A DNA stretch of 64,000 bases from Desulfogranum japonicum DSM 18378 (GTDB lineage: Bacteria > Desulfobacterota > Desulfobulbia > Desulfobulbales > Desulfobulbaceae): positions 186,001 through 250,000 of the forward strand of contig NZ_AUCV01000003.1 in NCBI RefSeq assembly GCF_000429945.1, given 5' to 3'. This document shows positions 60,988-64,000 of this stretch, piece after piece. Position numbers and translations under genes: made by a program. The first letter of the stretch is position 1. Each line of letters begins with the position of its first letter. A model generated the notes under the pieces. It did not search any database. It was not told the DNA's origin and was given only the letters and a program-made list of their open reading frames with translations.

Positions 60988-63117
60988 TTATAGTGTACCT
61001 ATTACTTTTCTAATTGCATTATCTAGGTCGTCACCTGATGGTAAATTAGGTCCAGATATGAAACGGTTTGAAAATTCTTCTAATGTAAATCGGAGGCTGC
61101 GAACTTTAAGTAAATCCCTTTGATTTCCTAATGGTACTTCTTTCCCAAGTTCATATGTAAATACCGTCAGTGTATCATGGGAGGCATTTTCAACGGTTTG
61201 AATATCATTGCCAACAACGTCTTCAAATTTTTTATACACAATCTCTGGAAGAATAAAATATAGACCCTTTTTGACAAGAGAAGACCTTGAGTAAATAACT
61301 CCTTTTCTTATTAGTTGAGGGATCAACCTTTTATGAACATTGGCCCAATTTAAGCCGTGGCTTGAGGATGGTATATTTTCGATTGGTGTGTTTGTCATTG
61401 GAAGATTTTTATAGCCATGCCATGCATCCCTATAATTTCCTGTAATGTCAATACTCTGAATCTCAATCCCTACATATTCTACCAGTTTAGTGTTCTTTAT
61501 TCTGGCCAATACCCAATCCATTGAAAGGTGACGTCCTACTTGTACCTCTTTGCCTGAGTTTTTTCCAAGAGCTACTATGCATTCATCTATCTTTGTCCTG
61601 TTTTTTACATACTCGTCAAAAAGATAAAACTGAACATCCCCAAAAGCATCCTTTGCCACTCTTTTTAATGTTTCATAATTATTGGCATAAAGACGATTGG
61701 GGCAGATAATAATGTGTCCATAAGGTGAGGTTACTGAGCAAGTACCGTATATGATACTTTGATCATGATTGATTTTAATACAGCTCTTGTTGAGAAAGGG
61801 ACAGGCTCCAATATTCCACAATGACCGTGATTCTTTTGATAAATCATCAGGTGCATATCCGAATATCTCAACTAAATCTTTTTTCTTTCTCATTGATGTT
61901 CTGATAATGTGTTGATTTGCGTTCTCTTCTCGTTCGCCATGATACTGATCTAGTAATATATTGATCTGCTTTCCTATTTCATATGCCATAAGAGGGGGAA
62001 CAGCATTGCCAACTTGTTCATATTGCTGAGTGATAGAACCTGTAAAATGGTAACGGTCGGGGAATGATTGGATTCTTGCTGCCTCTCTGACAGATATAAC
62101 CCTATCTTGTGTAGGGTGAAAAAAGCTCCCCCAATGAGGGTCACATTTGGTGAGCACAGTTGAACATAGTCCTTTAGGGTCTAATCTGCCATACCTCTTT
62201 GTATGGTCACTCCTTCTAGCACGTTTCAATCCCGCGGGTAATAACTCAAAAGGAATATCACGCCAGCTACCCCCTTGAGGAATATGTTTTAGCCTTTCTA
62301 GGTTAATCTTCCCGAGATTATTACAGCTATGGTTAAATACAAATTCACTCCCATTTCTAAGTATTTTCTGATATTCGCTTAACGGTTGTAGTGACTTATA
62401 TTCTATCTTGTCATTTCTTTCACCCGATCTAATATCTGGTAAATCAGAAATTGCATCCCATACAGTTGTCTGTGGTTTTAATTTGGCGGCAAAAAGTGGC
62501 GTAATATCTAAACAAAGTTCTTTTGCTCCTGTGAAATTGGCAACCGCTTTTGAATTGTATTTGGGTTCCGGAAATAAAATTTTTTCATTGAAAGATTGAA
62601 TAGCAATAAATATCGTTCTAAATCTCATTTGCGGCACGCCGTAGTGTCCAGCAAATAAGATTTTATGATTGACTTTGTATCCTAATTCTTCTAATTCTCT
62701 ATAGATTTGTTCAACGACAGTTCCTTTACCAAGAGATACAATTCCCGGAACATTTTCTATGAGGACAGCTTTGGGGAGTAGTTCTTGTGTGACTCTTATA
62801 AACTCTTTAAATAAATGGTTTCGGTCATCGTCAAGGGATCTTATAGGGGCATTGATAGAAAATCCCTGGCAAGGTGGTCCTCCGGCTAAAAGGTCAATTT
62901 CCCCTTTTTCCACTTTTAATCTCTTACGAATTCCTGAAGCGCATACTTGGCGCACATCACCAACAATAATATCAATATTTGGGTGATTATCTCTATAGGT
63001 TTGGGCATAGATTTCCTCTAATTCATTTGCAAGAACGGGTTGAAAACCAGCCATTTTTAAACCACATGATAAGCCACCTGCTCCAGCAAATAAATCAACA
63101 ACTGTCCTCTTGCTCAA
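60988..63117 (-). CDS. Fused m5C DNA methyltransferase - NotI-family restriction endonuclease
   Basis: One uninterrupted 709-codon frame. Residues 1 to about 395 are a complete C5-cytosine methyltransferase: AdoMet motif DLFAGAGGLSCGL, catalytic PPCQG at 91-95 (C93), ENV at 121-123, QMRFR at 163-167, a target-recognition region at about 175-330, and GNAVPP at 371-376. Residues about 412-709 resemble NotI: FGYAP, then four cysteines (C439, C446, C460, C472; GACPF, SCIK, GTCSV, ICPNR) like the iron-binding Cys4 site of NotI. They continue with MDW (D534) and EIQ (E552/Q554) like its PD-(D/E)xK-type centre. TTG start with AAAGGAG 8 bases upstream. An internal Met409 has no ribosome-binding site. 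AT-rich and next to a tRNA, so probably acquired. Confidence 0.85.
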   Translation of the reverse strand: MSKRTVVDLFAGAGGLSCGLKMAGFQPVLANELEEIYAQTYRDNHPNIDIIVGDVRQVCASGIRKRLKVEKGEIDLLAGGPPCQGFSINAPIRSLDDDRNHLFKEFIRVTQELLPKAVLIENVPGIVSLGKGTVVEQIYRELEELGYKVNHKILFAGHYGVPQMRFRTIFIAIQSFNEKILFPEPKYNSKAVANFTGAKELCLDITPLFAAKLKPQTTVWDAISDLPDIRSGERNDKIEYKSLQPLSEYQKILRNGSEFVFNHSCNNLGKINLERLKHIPQGGSWRDIPFELLPAGLKRARRSDHTKRYGRLDPKGLCSTVLTKCDPHWGSFFHPTQDRVISVREAARIQSFPDRYHFTGSITQQYEQVGNAVPPLMAYEIGKQINILLDQYHGEREENANQHIIRTSMRKKKDLVEIFGYAPDDLSKESRSLWNIGACPFLNKSCIKINHDQSIIYGTCSVTSPYGHIIICPNRLYANNYETLKRVAKDAFGDVQFYLFDEYVKNRTKIDECIVALGKNSGKEVQVGRHLSMDWVLARIKNTKLVEYVGIEIQSIDITGNYRDAWHGYKNLPMTNTPIENIPSSSHGLNWANVHKRLIPQLIRKGVIYSRSSLVKKGLYFILPEIVYKKFEDVVGNDIQTVENASHDTLTVFTYELGKEVPLGNQRDLLKVRSLRFTLEEFSNRFISGPNLPSGDDLDNAIRKVIGTL

Positions 63118-64000
63118 CTGCGATACTCCTTTAAAATCAAAAACTTAAATAGGTTTGTCGATTCAGGCTACATCTCCTGCTCGTCCCTATATATACCAAT
63201 AAAACAGACAGAAGTCAGTCGATGATATTAAGTGCAACACAAAAAGTATCATCGAAAACACAATCCACCATAGGCAATCAACGTGATTTCAATGCAAATG
63301 ACCAAATATTCTAAGGCGATCATGTCGGAAATTACACCATTTTGCCATTCTGTGGCGGTTTCAAGGGCAAAACTATACTTTGGCTTGCATTTGAAAAATA
63401 TTCGTTTCTGAGGGCAGATTAGACAAGCCCGACAAATGATGAGACAGAGAAGAAAACAATAGTGGCGGCAATGATAATTATTAAGACCATGCATCCATAG
63501 GCTATTTCCAGAGATTTTAGGTTCACATTGCTTTGTTCAGGATATCTCTATAAAAACCAAATACCAATCCCTGTTTCAATACTTAAAACCGGAATATGTC
63601 ACGTTGTGATATCTGCCGGGTAAAGATGAGTGATTGAGGACAAGGGTTGTTATGCTTCTTTGATGAACAGGGCAAATATATTGGTTTTGGACAAGGATGG
63701 ATAAATGTGGATAAACAAGGACAAATCCTATTCATCCCCTTGCTTACCGGACTACAAAACACTCGTCAGAGTGTTATATTGCTTTAAAGGCTACAAGTAG
63801 GTGAAGAATTAAACGGTAGTGCTTTTATGAATATAAAATTATTCAAGCCTGTGGTATGTAGTCGTTAAGGCGATATTCTATAAGAAACGTTAATTTCCTG
63901 AAAAGGATTGAAGTGTAAAAACCCCTGTTAATTCAGGGCTACCATTGTTGTCTCAAAAAAATCCGTTGCGTTTGTTAACAAAAGACAACCGCAAAACAAC
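63118..64000. other. 880-base AT-rich region at the right edge; no clear gene
   Basis: It should hold the methyltransferase-endonuclease promoter. On the minus strand a TATATA at about 63191-63196, with CTGACT 17 bases before it, is possible but weak. A perfect DnaA-box nonamer TTATCCACA (minus strand, 63706-63714), next to a 7/9 match, and a small hairpin AACACTC / GAGTGTT (63758-63775) are visible. The frame at 63249-63494 has no gene-like features. Confidence 0.35.

Noticed and set aside
63249-63494. 81-codon minus-strand frame at the right edge
   Set aside because: Cys-rich but matches nothing recognisable; AT-rich region with many chance frames.
63893-63916. CRISPR-repeat-like ending (GGATTGAAG) near the right edge
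   Set aside because: Only a single occurrence; no repeat-spacer pattern can be seen before the window ends.

Overview
The window looks like a piece of a chromosome from a motile, anaerobic, sulfate-reducer-like member of the Desulfobacterota, most likely a Desulfobulbales relative. This is an inference from gene content: a flagellar cluster in one long same-strand block, sigma-54 promoters and activators, Tat-exported multi-cluster ferredoxin, NrfD-type membrane quinone proteins, and multiheme cytochromes c with 6, 8 and 9 CxxCH sites. No rRNA or taxon-specific marker is present.

Layout. 1-26.7 kb (all minus strand): one TPR protein, then flgB-flgC-fliE-fliF-fliG-fliH-fliI-fliJ-motE-like-fliK-flgD-flgE, a rho-independent terminator, a clear sigma-54 promoter, then motA-motB-fliL-fliM-fliN-fliO-fliP-fliQ-fliR, a 214-base gap, and flhB-flhA-flhF-flhG-fliA-DUF2802-flgF (flgF is cut by the window edge). 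27.2-33 kb (plus): a chemosensory accessory set made of a CheA-like ATPase carrying a MshEN-like domain, a CheY, two CheX-type phosphatases, and a large protein with two CheC/CheX domains and a degenerate receiver. 33-35.4 kb: a receiver-less sigma-54 activator co-oriented with a cyclic-nucleotide-binding protein, then a secreted nuclease. 35.5-38.8 kb (minus): ftsH followed directly by an octaheme cytochrome.

39-49.4 kb is the main respiratory accessory region. Two paralogous modules, each small membrane protein - NrfD-like quinone protein - MerR regulator, flank a divergent core. The core has a sigma-54 activator with three tandem Cys-bearing PAS domains on one strand, and a Tat-exported four-cluster ferredoxin plus a hexaheme cytochrome on the other. 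A shared ~25-base element lies upstream of both modules and a perfect -24/-12 promoter precedes the second. This reads as a quinone-linked periplasmic electron-transfer complex with its own regulators.

49.4-60 kb: a 65-base near-palindrome, a conserved small membrane protein, a two-ended pentapeptide-repeat protein, rpsT with promoter and terminator, trpE-trpG-trpD-trpC-trpF (no trpBA here), and a nonaheme lipoprotein cytochrome overlapping rlpA. 60.1-64 kb: tRNA-Thr(CGT) followed by AT-rich DNA with phased direct repeats inside an inverted repeat. This leads to a single 709-codon gene that fuses a complete m5C DNA methyltransferase to a NotI-family restriction endonuclease domain. That fusion is the strongest candidate for an undescribed system in the window.
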